This document shows positions 34,525 to 45,119 of a stretch of 64,000 nucleotides of DNA, in pieces. How positions within the stretch are numbered: position 1 is the stretch's first letter; each line of letters begins with the position of its first letter. The notes under the pieces are model-generated. The model was not told where the DNA came from, searched no databases, and worked only from the letters and a program-made list of their open reading frames with translations. The position numbers were made by a program, and so were the translations under genes. Origin of the DNA: Phaeosaccion multiseriatum. Its lineage: Eukaryota; Ochrophyta, other classes. The stretch is taken from the NCBI GenBank assembly GCA_965112735.1, contig OZ218964.1, positions 2,046,001-2,110,000 of the forward strand. Reading direction: 5' to 3'.

Positions 34525-35753
34525 TCACACTCCAGGTCCCCAATTTTTGTCTGCCCCCGCCCCTTTCACTCCCGAACAATGTTCCCACGTCCCCACGCCC
34601 CCTACAGTAACAATCTCCTCCTCTCCCGCTAGCATCACCGACACCAAATCAGACTCATCCACATTAGGCCTAATGTATCGCATGAAAACCTTGCTCTTCC
34701 ACCTCCCTTCCAGTTGGATGGTCGAGTCCGACGCCCCTCTTGCTGCCAACGTCGTTGCGCCCCCAACCCGAAAGGAGTGCAGTGCATAGACGAGCGGGTC
34801 CCTCCCCAGAGCTGCCACAGCCTTCCTCATCTCATCAGTGACCTCCTTTCGTTTGAAACACGTCCACCCGCCCTTGTCCCACCACGCTGATAGTGGTAGG
34901 CTCTCCGTTACCTGCCCCTTCCCTTCCCCTTCGTCCTGTAGGTCGAGGATACGCTGGAGGAGTTCCAACGCCCCCCTTCCCTTGTCCACCCGCCTCCTAC
35001 ACAGCACCGCTCCCACCCTCATTTGGTCACCTTTTGACCCTTTGAATCTGATCTCCACCCTGTCTGCCTCATGCCGGTGCTTCACGGAGACCATGCAGCA
35101 CCCCTTGAAGAAGTGAAGATCCTCCCTCGTCAGGCCAAACGTCAGATGGATCTTCCCCGTTTCGTCGTACCCCCAATATTCACTCGCTCGTAGCAGCAGA
35201 AAGTATGATACTCCCATGCCGCACCACAACGCCTCCCCCCTCGCCCCTGCGCCCACCCTGCCCTCCACGGCCTGAAGCATGTTCCAAGTGAACGGCTGTC
35301 GGGCTGCGTTCTGCCCTTTGCTCCCCATTCCTTGCTGTCTTCTCATCCCCTTCTTGGCGGCCGCCACCAAATAGTGTGTGGTTGGCAACGACACCCCCCT
35401 TTCCATTCGGTGTAGTAAGCCACGCCCGAAATTTTTGAGGCCACGGTATCGACTGCGTCCCCCATCTCGGCAAATCGATATGCTGCGAAAGCTGACATGA
35501 TCTCCGCTGCATCCCCGTCCTCCACCCCCTTTCCAATCCAAACCCCCCTCCCTACCACCTCACAATACCTCTTCCAAGCCCTCCAATGTGACGTATATGC
35601 CCCTTGAGATCCTGGCGCAATTGCTGCTCTCGCATACTGTCGCGCAAGGTCAGTGTACACAGCTCCTTTGCCTCCCTCCCCAGCTCCAAGCGACGCCAGC
35701 TTCTTCCCTGCGATAGTGGGTACAGTTTCGTCAGCATGGCTTGCACCTCCCAT
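34525..35753 (-). pseudogene. Tyrosine recombinase of the DIRS-like element, frameshifted
   Basis: The reading frame from the ATG at 35753 carries the N-terminal core-binding part (ARQYARAAIAPGSQGAYTSHW, then ISGVAYYTEWK) and then shifts by one base at a run of six G residues (35394-35399 on the plus strand as C). The frame that continues to 34525 carries the catalytic part: LLLRASEYWG (Arg I), HSFRVGGATTLA (HxxR), EGRWKS (Trp/His position) and MRYIRP (nucleophile Tyr). All expected catalytic residues are therefore present. The start overlaps the 3' end of the polymerase frame by about 200 bp, as is common in DIRS elements. The shift may be a real mutation, a homopolymer sequencing error, or programmed; I treat it as a break and do not join the parts. 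Confidence 0.82.
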
Positions 35754-38155
35754 TCCTTCCACCTTGTGATTCCGTCTGCTCCCACATTCAGCCGCCCTTG
35801 AATGTGTTTTGCGTGCAGAGTGAACCTCCCAATCACCTCCATCATCCCCCAAGCTTGCATGAGGTAACCCGCCCTCACACACCCCTTTGCCCCTTGCTTG
35901 CTGATTCTCTGAATTGCACTCAAATTGTCTCCCCTCGCCAATACCGGGGCTCCTTCCTTCTCCGCCCTGATTCCCTGCTGGACCACCACGAGCTCTGCCA
36001 TCACCACCATTGCCAATAGTTCCAACAGGTTGATTGACACCCTCCTGTGGTCTGCCACCTTGCCTCCTCCATCCCCTTCCTCCCCCACGAAGCGGCCCTC
36101 CAAGCTCACTCCTTCCATCTCCTCCATTCCCAGCCTCCACCACCATCCCAGCTCCTCGCAGTAGCCGCCGATCGCCTGCTTCGAAGCATCCGTGTACCAA
36201 GCCATCACTGGCGGAAGCTCGACATGCACCAACATGGGAGTAACCAGCGCCTGCCTCATCTGGTCCTCACGATGAAGCAACCACCTCCACCACTCGAGAT
36301 CTTCAAAGACCTCGTTCGACACTCGCCACCTGCCATTCCTCGCTGTTATTCGCGCCGTCGCCAACCGCCACCAAAAATACTTTCCTGCCCTGATCACAAA
36401 GGAGAAGTGAAGCAGCTTCCCCGCCAGGGACTCCACCTCCTTCTTCGGCGCGTATACCTTCGTCCCCTTGACCCACACCACGTCCAACAAGTGCTTGAGT
36501 TCGCTGAGTTTCTTCTTCGACAGCGTGATGGTCATAGCTGCCGTATTCACCACCCACCCCAACACCTCCAGCTCCACTGTCCAGGGCGACGTCTTCTTCT
36601 CCGCCACACAGCACGGATGACCCGGCCTTGGGAAACCCAAGATTTGGAAGTGAGCCTCAATCAAGCTCGCTGAGACCGCCCGTAAGTATGATGCGCTATG
36701 CATGATGCACGCGAGAAGGGCATCATCCACGTACATGTGTCCCCTATGCGCCTCGTCCTCCCCCCCCCTTGCCGCTGCCAAGATATCCGCCGACGGCCTC
36801 TCCCTCGCCTCCACCTCGACAATCTGCACCTCGGGTCCTGGCACCACCACCTCGATTCCGCTCGCCAACGCAGACGCCTCCTCTGACACCGGAGTACTCG
36901 CTGTCGTCGCTTCGTGTGCTGCCATGATGGCTGACGCCACCGCTTGAAACCACCCCGGGCTCCCAAGCCACCCGAAGACCAGCCGACAATCCACCACCAC
37001 CATGCCCTCCCACCGGTAACAGAACCACTTCACGCTCTCCAGTGCCACCATCACCTGCCGAAACGCTGACTTGACGTCCAGTTTGCTCAAGAAAATGTGC
37101 TGCCCTGGGTATTTCGCCCGAAGACGCCACACCAGCTCGATGAGAGCCCGAAAGACCCCGCCGCACAGACTCTCGGGCACACTGTCGGCAGATGACCGGG
37201 CATTGATGCTTGCCGTCCCAAAGGTCAGGTCGTGAATGATGCGACGCTTGCTCACTTCATCCACCACCCCCAACGGAGACAGCCACAAGTGTTGACCCGC
37301 GGGAGTATCCAAGATGGACTCCCCAAACACCATCACCCGCCCCAGTAGCACATCTTCCACAATCTTTGCCGTAATATCCTGCGGGAACCGCGCTGCGCTA
37401 GCATGATTCCCCCTCGCAATAGCCTCCCGGCGAGCCGCCGCAATCTCCTCCCTCGACCACTGCTGCCGCCCATTGCCCTGCCCCACCACCGCTGTAACGC
37501 CGGACTGCGCCATACGGACAATTCGGTCTGCCACCAAGCCCCCCACCCCCCGCCGCTCGAGAAAGGACGCAATGCGCCCCTCCTCCATATGGGGGGCCAA
37601 GAGCTCCCCCCCCACCGCCTCGACCACCCCTTCGATGCCATCGTGGCCGTCGGCCATGGAAACGGCCTGAGCTGCCATGTCTTTCAAGAGCAGAAGCTGG
37701 TCCCCCAGCGACTGTCCAGCTGCCAACCGCCCCTTGCCCTCCTCCCACACGCGCTGCATGTGGGTCAGCCCCCCGGTACCCCCTGTACTAGGCCCCGCCC
37801 CAGTGCCCCCTGCACCAGGCCCCGCCCCAGTGCCCCCTGCACCAGGCCCCACCCCGGTACCCCCTGTACCAGGCCCCGCCCCAGTGCCCCCTGCACCAGG
37901 CCCCACCCCGGTACCCCCTGTACCAGGCCCCGCCCCAGTGCCCCTTGCACCAGGCCCCACCCCCCTGCCCCCTGCACCATACGCCACCCCGGTACCCCCT
38001 GTACCAGGCCCCACCCCATTGCCCCCTGCACCAAGCCCGGCCCCCATGCCCCCTTGTCCCCGAACCCCCCCCACACCCCTTGCCCTTCCCCCAACCTCAT
38101 ACTCACCCGATAACCTGTGCAAGCCCCCTTGCCCTGGTAGACCCCGATACGTCAC
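35552..38155 (-). CDS. Reverse transcriptase-RNase H of the DIRS-like element
   Basis: One open frame of 867 codons. The N-terminus is a Gly/Thr-rich minisatellite-coded tract. The reverse transcriptase core includes FLSKLDVKSAFRQV (motif A), LVFGWLGSPGWF (motif B region) and MYVDDALL (motif C, YVDD). The RNase H part shows WYTDASKQAIGGY, NLLELLAMVV, ARGDNLSAIQ and a final HIQGRLNVGADGITR, which together give the D-E-D-D acidic set. No integrase or protease is visible. The frame has no internal stop over 2.6 kb, so this part seems recently active or conserved. No methylase-like domain was noticed. The true start codon is uncertain because the frame may be read from an upstream gag. Confidence 0.92.
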   Translation of the reverse strand: MTYRGLPGQGGLHRLSGEYEVGGRARGVGGVRGQGGMGAGLGAGGNGVGPGTGGTGVAYGAGGRGVGPGARGTGAGPGTGGTGVGPGAGGTGAGPGTGGTGVGPGAGGTGAGPGAGGTGAGPSTGGTGGLTHMQRVWEEGKGRLAAGQSLGDQLLLLKDMAAQAVSMADGHDGIEGVVEAVGGELLAPHMEEGRIASFLERRGVGGLVADRIVRMAQSGVTAVVGQGNGRQQWSREEIAAARREAIARGNHASAARFPQDITAKIVEDVLLGRVMVFGESILDTPAGQHLWLSPLGVVDEVSKRRIIHDLTFGTASINARSSADSVPESLCGGVFRALIELVWRLRAKYPGQHIFLSKLDVKSAFRQVMVALESVKWFCYRWEGMVVVDCRLVFGWLGSPGWFQAVASAIMAAHEATTASTPVSEEASALASGIEVVVPGPEVQIVEVEARERPSADILAAARGGEDEAHRGHMYVDDALLACIMHSASYLRAVSASLIEAHFQILGFPRPGHPCCVAEKKTSPWTVELEVLGWVVNTAAMTITLSKKKLSELKHLLDVVWVKGTKVYAPKKEVESLAGKLLHFSFVIRAGKYFWWRLATARITARNGRWRVSNEVFEDLEWWRWLLHREDQMRQALVTPMLVHVELPPVMAWYTDASKQAIGGYCEELGWWWRLGMEEMEGVSLEGRFVGEEGDGGGKVADHRRVSINLLELLAMVVMAELVVVQQGIRAEKEGAPVLARGDNLSAIQRISKQGAKGCVRAGYLMQAWGMMEVIGRFTLHAKHIQGRLNVGADGITRWKEWEVQAMLTKLYPLSQGRSWRRLELGREAKELCTLTLRDSMREQQLRQDLKGHIRHIGGLGRGIVRW
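37783..38040. repeat. 27-bp minisatellite in the polymerase N-terminus
   Basis: About nine copies of a 27-bp unit (CCCCTGCACCAGGCCCC-type on the plus strand). On the coding strand it gives nine-residue repeats of the GAGGTGAGP kind. The reading frame is kept throughout. Confidence 0.85.
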
Positions 38156-38205
38156 TCCCTTATGATGGGCTGCGGTCGCCCCCTCGCCCTCTGCTCGACC
38201 GCCTC

Positions 38206-38860
38206 CTATCCCGGCGGCGCCCGAGCCCAGACGTCATCCTGGCGCAGAGCCCCCCCCCTGAGGTGCTGCCGCCGCTGCTGCCCCCCCTTCTTTGGTCGAC
38301 GAGCGCGCGTCGTCACACGAGGGGGAACTGCATGACCTCCCTTTTGGGCAAACGAGCAGGTGGCCCCATGGGGGCACTTCTTAAAGCCCGACTTCGCCCA
38401 ATCGAGGCACAAGTAGTCCACCGCCGCCCCCGACAACCCCCGCCGCGGGCCTCCGCCTTCTGTGCATCCAGGTCGGCAAGAAAACCCTGCGTACCCGGAG
38501 CCTCCATCCGCCGCCTCTTCGACAGGGGGCCCGACTCGTCGCTCTGCCCCTCACGTAGAGAACTCCCACCCCGCGCCGATACCTCTGAGAGCAGCCGGGC
38601 CGTCATAGCGTTGACATTCTGCTGGTGTTGTACATAGGCTTGGATGGACTCTCGCGTGCACAGCGGCTGCAAGGCCGTCCACACCAGCGTCGGTGGTTCC
38701 GGAGATACCAGCTCCCCTACCGCTGCCACAGTTCCCCCCTCCTCGGCTGTACGAAACTGAAACGTCTTCCACCCATCCGCCGCGGTGCCCAGCTGGTTGA
38801 TGAAGTGCTTCATGTCAAGGTTGATTGCCCGCTCGAAGCGGGCATGCTCTCTGATTCGAG
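38206..38860 (-). pseudogene. Gag-like remnant of the DIRS-like element
   Basis: The minus strand encodes a fragment that includes ERAINLDMKHFINQLG and, in another frame about 38430-38206, a Cys/His cluster (CLDWAKSGFKKCPHGATC) like a CCCH-type finger of Gag proteins in such elements. The two parts are in different frames, the shift falling in G-rich sequence near 38420-38445. The 5' part of gag is missing and is replaced by an inverted copy of the same region (38861-39156). No intact product is expected. Confidence 0.7.
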
Positions 38861-39156
38861 CCGCTTCGAGCGGGCAATCAACCTTGACATGAAGCACTTC
38901 ATCAACCAGCTGGGCACCGCGGCGGATGGGTGGAAGACGTTTCAGTTTCGTACAGCCGAGGAGGGGGGAACTGTGGCAGCGGTAGGGGAGCTGGTATCTC
39001 CGGAACCACCGACGCTGGTGTGGACGGCCTTGCAGCCGCTGTGCACGCGAGAGTCCATCCAAGCCTATGTACAACACCAGCAGAATGTCAACGCTATGAC
39101 GGCCCGGCTGCTCTCAGAGGCATCGGCGCGGGGTGGGAGTTCTCTGCGTGAGGGGC
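38546..39156. repeat. 296-bp near-perfect inverted duplication
   Basis: Arms at 38546-38841 and 38861-39156 are reverse complements with only about two mismatches seen by eye, separated by a 19-nt loop (38842-38860). The left arm is gag sequence in element orientation, and the right arm is its inverted copy. The right arm abuts the right terminal repeats. The structure could extrude a cruciform. Confidence 0.93.
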
Positions 39157-39157
39157 T

Positions 39158-39260
39158 GGTTGACGACGGTGGTCAACCAACACGTTCCCTTCATTTCTTA
39201 CAGGGGCTGGTTGACGACGGTGGTCAACCAACACGTTCCCTTCATTTCTTACTTTTTTTC
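39158..39260. repeat. Right terminal repeats, two tandem copies
   Basis: Two copies of a 51-bp unit (39158 and 39209) carry the same GGTTGAC, seven bases, GTCAACC core as the left end, followed by AACACGTTCCCTTCATTTCTTAC. After the second copy comes a T- and CT-rich tract. Confidence 0.9.
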
Positions 39261-39306
39261 TTTTTTTTTTTTTCTTCTCTTTTTTCTCTCCTTCTCTCTC
39301 ATACAG

Positions 39307-39308
<2 letters not shown>

Positions 39309-39353
<45 letters not shown>

Positions 39354-39376
39354 TCTCTCCCTCTCGCTCTCTCTCA
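39309..39376. repeat. (CT)n microsatellite before the fibrillin gene
   Basis: A CT-rich run of about 68 bp that ends a few bases before the ATG at 39384. It probably lies in the 5' leader or core promoter of the fibrillin gene. Confidence 0.85.
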
Positions 39377-39383
39377 ATTGGGC

Positions 39384-39724
39384 ATGGCCCCCTCGATACT
39401 GCTGGTAGCGTCGATAGTATCCTTCCTGATATTGGCTGAAGCATTTTCATTTGCGCCTGGATTTGCGAGGAGAGGGTTGCAGCCTTGCGCTTCCCCTGGT
39501 GCTAGGCGGTGGGCTGCAATACAAGGCGACGTCGCGAGTGCAAAGCAGGGCAGCGATGAGCGAGTAAGTGGAATGCGAACAGTTCTTTACGTTCACCTTC
39601 ACCCTGCCTAAGCACTCGAGCACTTGTGCATCCCCTTGCAGGCCTTGGTCGATGATCTGCTTTCCCGCATTCAGTCCATGGACCGGGGCATCACAGGTTC
39701 TCCTGAGCAGAGGCAAGTCCCACG

Positions 39725-39757
<33 letters not shown>

Positions 39758-40894
39758 GGACAAGAAAAGAGCCACGACCATGAGAGGAGCCCCCCCCCCT
39801 CCCTCCCTTAGCACCCCCATTGGCATTGGCTGAACCGTGTCGTGCACTACTGACAACACCAGGCAAAAAGTGGATGATATCATCCTCCAATTGAACGAGA
39901 AAGGGAAGGACACCAACTGGCTGGAGGATGCCTCTATATTCGATAACTTTAATGTGGCGTACGTATCTTCGGGCAAATCCCAAAAAGGAAACCCTGCCGG
40001 GGGCAGATTCAGAGGGCGGGTGGGGAGGGCGGTCTTTCGAACCACCAACCTCTTTCAGGTGCGCAGCGCAGACGAGGCTTCAGAACGCCATCGTCTTCCC
40101 CAGCCTGGTTTCCTAACTAACCCTAGGTGACTGACCGTGGCCGCACATCTCTCGCAGCACTTGCTCCAACCCAATGAGGTGGTGAACATGGTCCAGTTTC
40201 GACTACTCGGAGTGCTGCCAGGCTGCGTGACGCTGCGAGGCGACTTCAGGGCCGACACGGAGCGCCGAAACTTTGTCAAGGCCGACTTTGATAGCCCTCG
40301 CATCACCTTGGGGAAGGGCAGGGCCAGCGCCACGGTCAAGGTGCGTGAGGAGGGGAAGCCATCCTGTTCGCCTCATTTCTGATCGACTGACTGAGTGCCT
40401 GCAACTGTTTCAGATGGGGCCCACAAGCTCCGTCGCCATTTCGTGCAGCTACCTCGATGACAACCTAAGGCTTGGTGTGGGGGGAAGAGGCTCACTCTTC
40501 GTTTTCACGAGAGGAGGCGCGGCTCAGACACCGGAGGCGGACTTGTGGAGAGGTGCGTGAAGAGAAGCGCGTGACTGCCGGGGTTGGAGTCAAGTGTGTG
40601 TGTCGGCTGTCCTCCCACCCGTGCCCTCTGTCCTCTGCCCCCCCCCCCCCCCCTTCTCCTCCAGCCTACTGCAAGTCCAACACACGAGCCAAGGTCGCAG
40701 CAGTAAGTGTGTTCGCTGCCGGTGCGATTGTGGCCTGGAGGTTGTCGGCAGTAGCAGCGGCCCCGTTTGGGCTGATTGGAGCGGTGTTGCTGTTGGGAAA
40801 GGGAGGCATCATCGGTGAAGCCGATGCGCAGAAGGTCAGCAGGGGCTTGGACAAAGACGACACACCACAGGTAGCCACTGCAGCGGGACAGTAA
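39384..40894 (+). CDS. Plastid lipid-associated protein (PAP/fibrillin)
   Basis: Six exons (39384-39563, 39642-39712, 39863-40058, 40158-40340, 40414-40552, 40665-40894), 332 residues. The N-terminus MAPSILLVASIVSFLILAEAFSFAPGF is a signal peptide with an AFSFAP plastid motif. The mature part fits the PAP/fibrillin fold: a helical start (LVDDLLSRIQSMDRG), NFNVAYVSSG in the first strand, a mid beta-barrel (MVQFRLLGVLPGCVTLRGDF) and the late YLDDNLRLGVGGRGSLFVF. A C-terminal extension (about 270-315) is hydrophobic (VFAAGAIVAWRLSAVAAAPFGLIGAVLLLG) and may anchor the protein to a plastid membrane. Fibrillins bind lipids or quinones in thylakoids and plastoglobules. The second intron is GC-AG. 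The DIRS-like element ends about 125 bp upstream. Confidence 0.92.
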
Positions 40895-40945
40895 GTCAAA
40901 TATTATATCCTACTTAGACAACAAGAAAGGGACCCGCGAGATGAG

Positions 40946-43900
40946 CTATGGCGGCACGACGAATCGTCTGTTCGTGGCGACAAGATAATGATTGGTTCCT
41001 CCAACTCTCTCGCCGCAGTCAGGGCAGCGCGACTCTTGCATCGCCCCGCCGCATTCACCGATGAAAAAGGGGTGGCCATTCGGGCAGGTGAACCAGTGTC
41101 CCTGCCCCGTCCACCCCCCCTCAAAGCCGGCGGTACCCTCCCTGTTTCCCACCTCCGTCATGATGGCGAGCATCTGCTGCGGCGTGAGCTTCTCCGCCTT
41201 TGCTAAGACCTTCCTCAAAGTCTCCGCCTCCTCCGCGAGCCCTTCCATCGCCAATCCGTCCTGATTGCCGACATGCTGGGTGACCCATGTGAGGTGGGCT
41301 TCAGCACCCGATCGCAGATGTCTCTTCCTCCCCTCCGCATCGGCTGCACCTTTCGCTCGTGCCCCCTCTACCTCTTCTTCCGCTGCCCCATCATCCATGG
41401 CTGCTCCTCTTGCCACCCCGGTGGTCGACGCTCGGGAAGTCGTCATTCTGACGTCGTCGTTTCGCAGCTGCCAGAGAGCCAGCTGCGCAAGACTCAGCCT
41501 GAAGCGTGCTTGGAGGCGGAGGTGGGCCTTGCCCTCGGCCACTCTGAGGCCCGTCTCAATCACGTCCTGCGCTATGCGGCGGACCTCATCCACCTCCAAA
41601 GCCGACAATGCGAAAGCGGCGAAACCTTCGAGGACGTCCAGCTCTGCCATTCGCGTCTCAGTGGTAGGGACTGCCCATCCGTCACTCACAGGCCCTCCCG
41701 ACGCCTTATCCGCCTCGCAAGCTGCGTGGGAGGGGGAGAAGGGAGGACAGCACGGCGGGGCAGGCGGGGGGCGAGGGGGGGCGAGCGAACGGCCGGGCAG
41801 ATAGCAACAGAGGTACGAGGGGGGAAACCCATTTCAGCAGCGATTGTGAATTGACTTCAGTGTGTTGACTTGCAAGCGAGAAGTGAGAAAGGCATCTCCT
41901 TTGCTGACCTGCGCGTCGAGTGGCTGCGTACATCTTCCTGGTGGGGGACTCCTTTCGCACGTCGTCGAGTAGCTGCCGGTACTTTCTCAGCGTGGCTTGC
42001 CTGGGGTCCTGCTTGCCACCCTTTGCCCCCATCCTCCGACCTCCCTGAGCCTGCGGCATCCGCCCTTCTTCCTGCTGATACCCTTCTCTACCAAGAGCTT
42101 CTCCTCGCCCTCGTTGATCGCCTCCTCCGCCCGCGGGCTCCGCTACTGACACTCGCAACTCCTTGAGACGACTCCGGGTGCTGATGAGAAACTTCCTCTC
42201 CAGAGTGTTGAGCTGTGCCATGTTTGCACAACGTCCATAGCGTCGCGGCGCCGAGCGTCCCGTCACGGGCACCTTGCACGACGGACAGACCTTGACCTTC
42301 CACTCACCCTCCAGTCTCTTGGGGCTCGTCCACTCCCCTGGCTCCTCTCCGCCCCCTGCCACTAGGTCAGCGCTCCTTTCGTACGCGCGATGCAGCTCCA
42401 TGTGCCCGTCCATGCTCTCGGTGGTGAGTGCGTGACCGCAACCGAGCACGATGAGGGCCTGCAGCGGCTCGTCCAGCGCCACCTCGGAGAAGGGCGTCAT
42501 CATGAGCATATCCACGACCTCTCCTCGCTTGCTTCCGCACTGCTGGCACCACTTCAGCGGGTCAGGGCACTGCTCTCCACACACCGACGGGCAGCGATGG
42601 CCGCACGACAGCACCTTGTCGCAGCGCTGGTCACAGGGCAAACGCGCGCACGGAGCTCCACATGGGAGAGGGCAGGCCGGCTGCCCCCCCTCGTGCTCAC
42701 ACCCTCTCCACTCACAGGGCTCCGCGCTGAGCGAGTCGTCGGAGGCGAGGACGACAAGGAGGGGCCGGAAGACGGGACAGGAAATGAGAGAGGAGGTAGA
42801 AGCCGCAAGGTAATCAAGTCATCATCAAGAAGGCAGAGCACACGACACGACACGACACGACACGCACCAGGAGCTGCATACGCTCGCGCAGATCTTGGAG
42901 CAGACGGAGTGTGCACAGCTGACAGAGCACTGGCCTCTCTTGCAGGGTTGGCACGGGGCTGGGTCGTGGCAGACACTACCACGGGTGCCGCACTGGTGAC
43001 CACACATCAGCAGCCTCTCGCAGAGCTTGGTGCAAGCGCGATGAGGCCGGGGCGGCCCCTCCGGAGAAGAGGATGCCTGCCGCTGGCAGCCGCCACACAG
43101 CCCACTGCATTGGTGCCCGCAAGTGTCCGTGTGGACATACTCGCATGGCTTAGGACAGAGCGGCTTGCTCGAGGTTGCGTTGTGGCATTCCGTGGAGGAG
43201 ACGTGCTGGCAGGGGACGAAGCGGTGCTCAACTTGCTCCCTGCAGACAATCTTCCCGGGAGAGTCCACCAGATGGCAGGGTACTTTGTTGGCAGTGTGCC
43301 CGCAAGGGAGGGCCACCCCCTGCACAGACACTTCACAGCGGGACGGGCAGCCCTCATGGCAGCGTTTGGGGCACGGGTGCACTCCGCGCTTGCAAGCGCG
43401 ACTGCAGGGATTGTGGCAGCGGGAGACCTTTTGTGCGGTGGGGTAGAGATGATGGAATGATAAGTACGTGCGTAACTACGTGTGTACACCCCCTCCCCTC
43501 CCCATCTAACCAAGTACCTGGTCGCAGGCCCGAGGATGGCACGTAAGAGTGCAGCGGTGACCGCAGCTGAGCCTTCCTTTGCACTTGCGCACGCAGCCCC
43601 CGTCGGGCATGAGCTCACGAAAGTCCGCCGGGGTCCGAAGCAGCACCGGAGCATCGTCCCTGTGCTTCGCACACACAGCTGGAAGCGCTTCCACCACCTG
43701 TCCCCTTTGCTCGAGGAGGGCAATAATGCTCGTCCAGAGTTCAGCCCCCTTCTTGTCCCGAGATGAGGTCAACGCTTGCGCATTGCCAATGAGGATTAGA
43801 CCCCTGCGAGCACGACTCAACGCGACGTTGACGCGCTCGGGATCACGCAAGAAGCCAATGCTTTGGCCTCCCGAGTTGGACCTTACGAGCGAAATGACCA

Positions 43901-45073
43901 CAATTTCGGCCTGAAAAGGAACGAAAGGCGAGCGCCGGGGCGGCGGGAAGGAGCATGAGGGGGGCCCCCCTTCGTAGAACATGAACACGACGCTTATCCT
44001 CGAGGGCAGTAAGGAGCAGCCGCAGACGGTCTGTATCTGGCTGGTCTGTCTCACCTCTTCTCCCTGGTAGTTGTCGATACTGCTAACGCGTACTCCCTTC
44101 CGCTGACTTGGGCCGGGGCTTCGTTGGAGCGGCCCTTGCGCCTCTTGCGCCTCTTCCACCTCTTCCGCCTCTTCCGCCTCTTGCGCTTCCTGGCGCGCCA
44201 GTTCCTCCGCGTCCCGACTCCCCAACCATGTACCCACGTCGCCACTCTCAAGCGCCCTTCTTATGATCCGCATCTGGCCGAGGTAAGGCGTTAGGACAAC
44301 CATGTCTTCCGCCTCGTGACCTACTTTGTCGCGGGGAGAGATCGATTGGCAAAGTTGCCGTTCAGTTGTTAGTGGAGCTGCAAAGAAGCCCTTACGTTCC
44401 GAAACCCACCTTGGAGAAGCAAGTAGCGCACAACCTCGGTGCTGAGCTCTGCTTCGTACGCGTTCGTCTTGGAGTGAGGCGCAGCGGCGTTCTCGTCCTT
44501 ACGCTTCTTCTTCGATTGGCCATCCTCCAACTCCGCGTGGTTAATGAATATCACACTGGTGCCCTCCTTCAGCCCGAGGAGTGAAGGGCGATTCTCCACA
44601 GAGGGGTGATCAACGAGCTTTGGGTACGTGAGCGTCCGAATGAGGTGGGATATCTCAGGACGCATGCGATGCTGCACCTCCAGACACGCTGACTTCAACT
44701 GCCCCTTCACCACCAATCGCTCGAACAAGGACCTGAGAAGGAAAAGAAGAAGAAAGAGGCATGAGTTCGACTCAAAGCCGATGCCCTCCCCGCCCCCCCA
44801 ACCTGCGCAACGCCGTCACCACTCACTCACCTGTTGAGGTCGAAGCCCATGTTGGCCTCGACAGTGAGGTCGAAGCAGTCGGCCTTCGGGCGAAGCTGCC
44901 TGTGATCGCCAATCAGAATGAGGTGCTTGCAGTGCTTACTCAGACTTGCCAGCACGTGCGCCTCCAGAAGCTCCCCCGCCTCCTCGATCATCACCACGCC
45001 TGGGGCCAGCTCTTCCAACAACTTGTCGCACTGCGCAGCCCTGAGCGGGGCGGAAAGAGGGCGGAAGGTGAAA

Positions 45074-45119
<46 letters not shown>

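Larger units (their letters stand above)
34226..39260 (-). mobile_element. DIRS-like tyrosine-recombinase retrotransposon, damaged
   Basis: About 5.0 kb in minus orientation, bounded by a repeat with one copy at the left end (34226) and two tandem copies at the right end (39158 and 39209). Inside, in the sense direction, lie a gag remnant (right), a reverse transcriptase-RNase H frame, and an overlapping tyrosine recombinase (left). There is no DDE/D integrase, so the element belongs to the DIRS order, which integrates by recombinase action and usually makes no target duplication. It is probably defective here: gag has lost its 5' part to an inverted duplication and is out of frame, and the recombinase is split by a one-base shift. 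Its right end lies about 125 bp upstream of the fibrillin start codon. Confidence 0.9.

Noticed and set aside
37403-38165. Plus-strand frames of Pro-rich repeats
   Set aside because: They are antisense to the 27-bp minisatellite in the retroelement polymerase frame.
38625-39611. Plus-strand frame that runs from the palindrome into the fibrillin start
   Set aside because: It reads through the inverted gag copy, the terminal repeats and a T-rich tract. The fibrillin start at 39384 with a signal peptide explains the real coding part.
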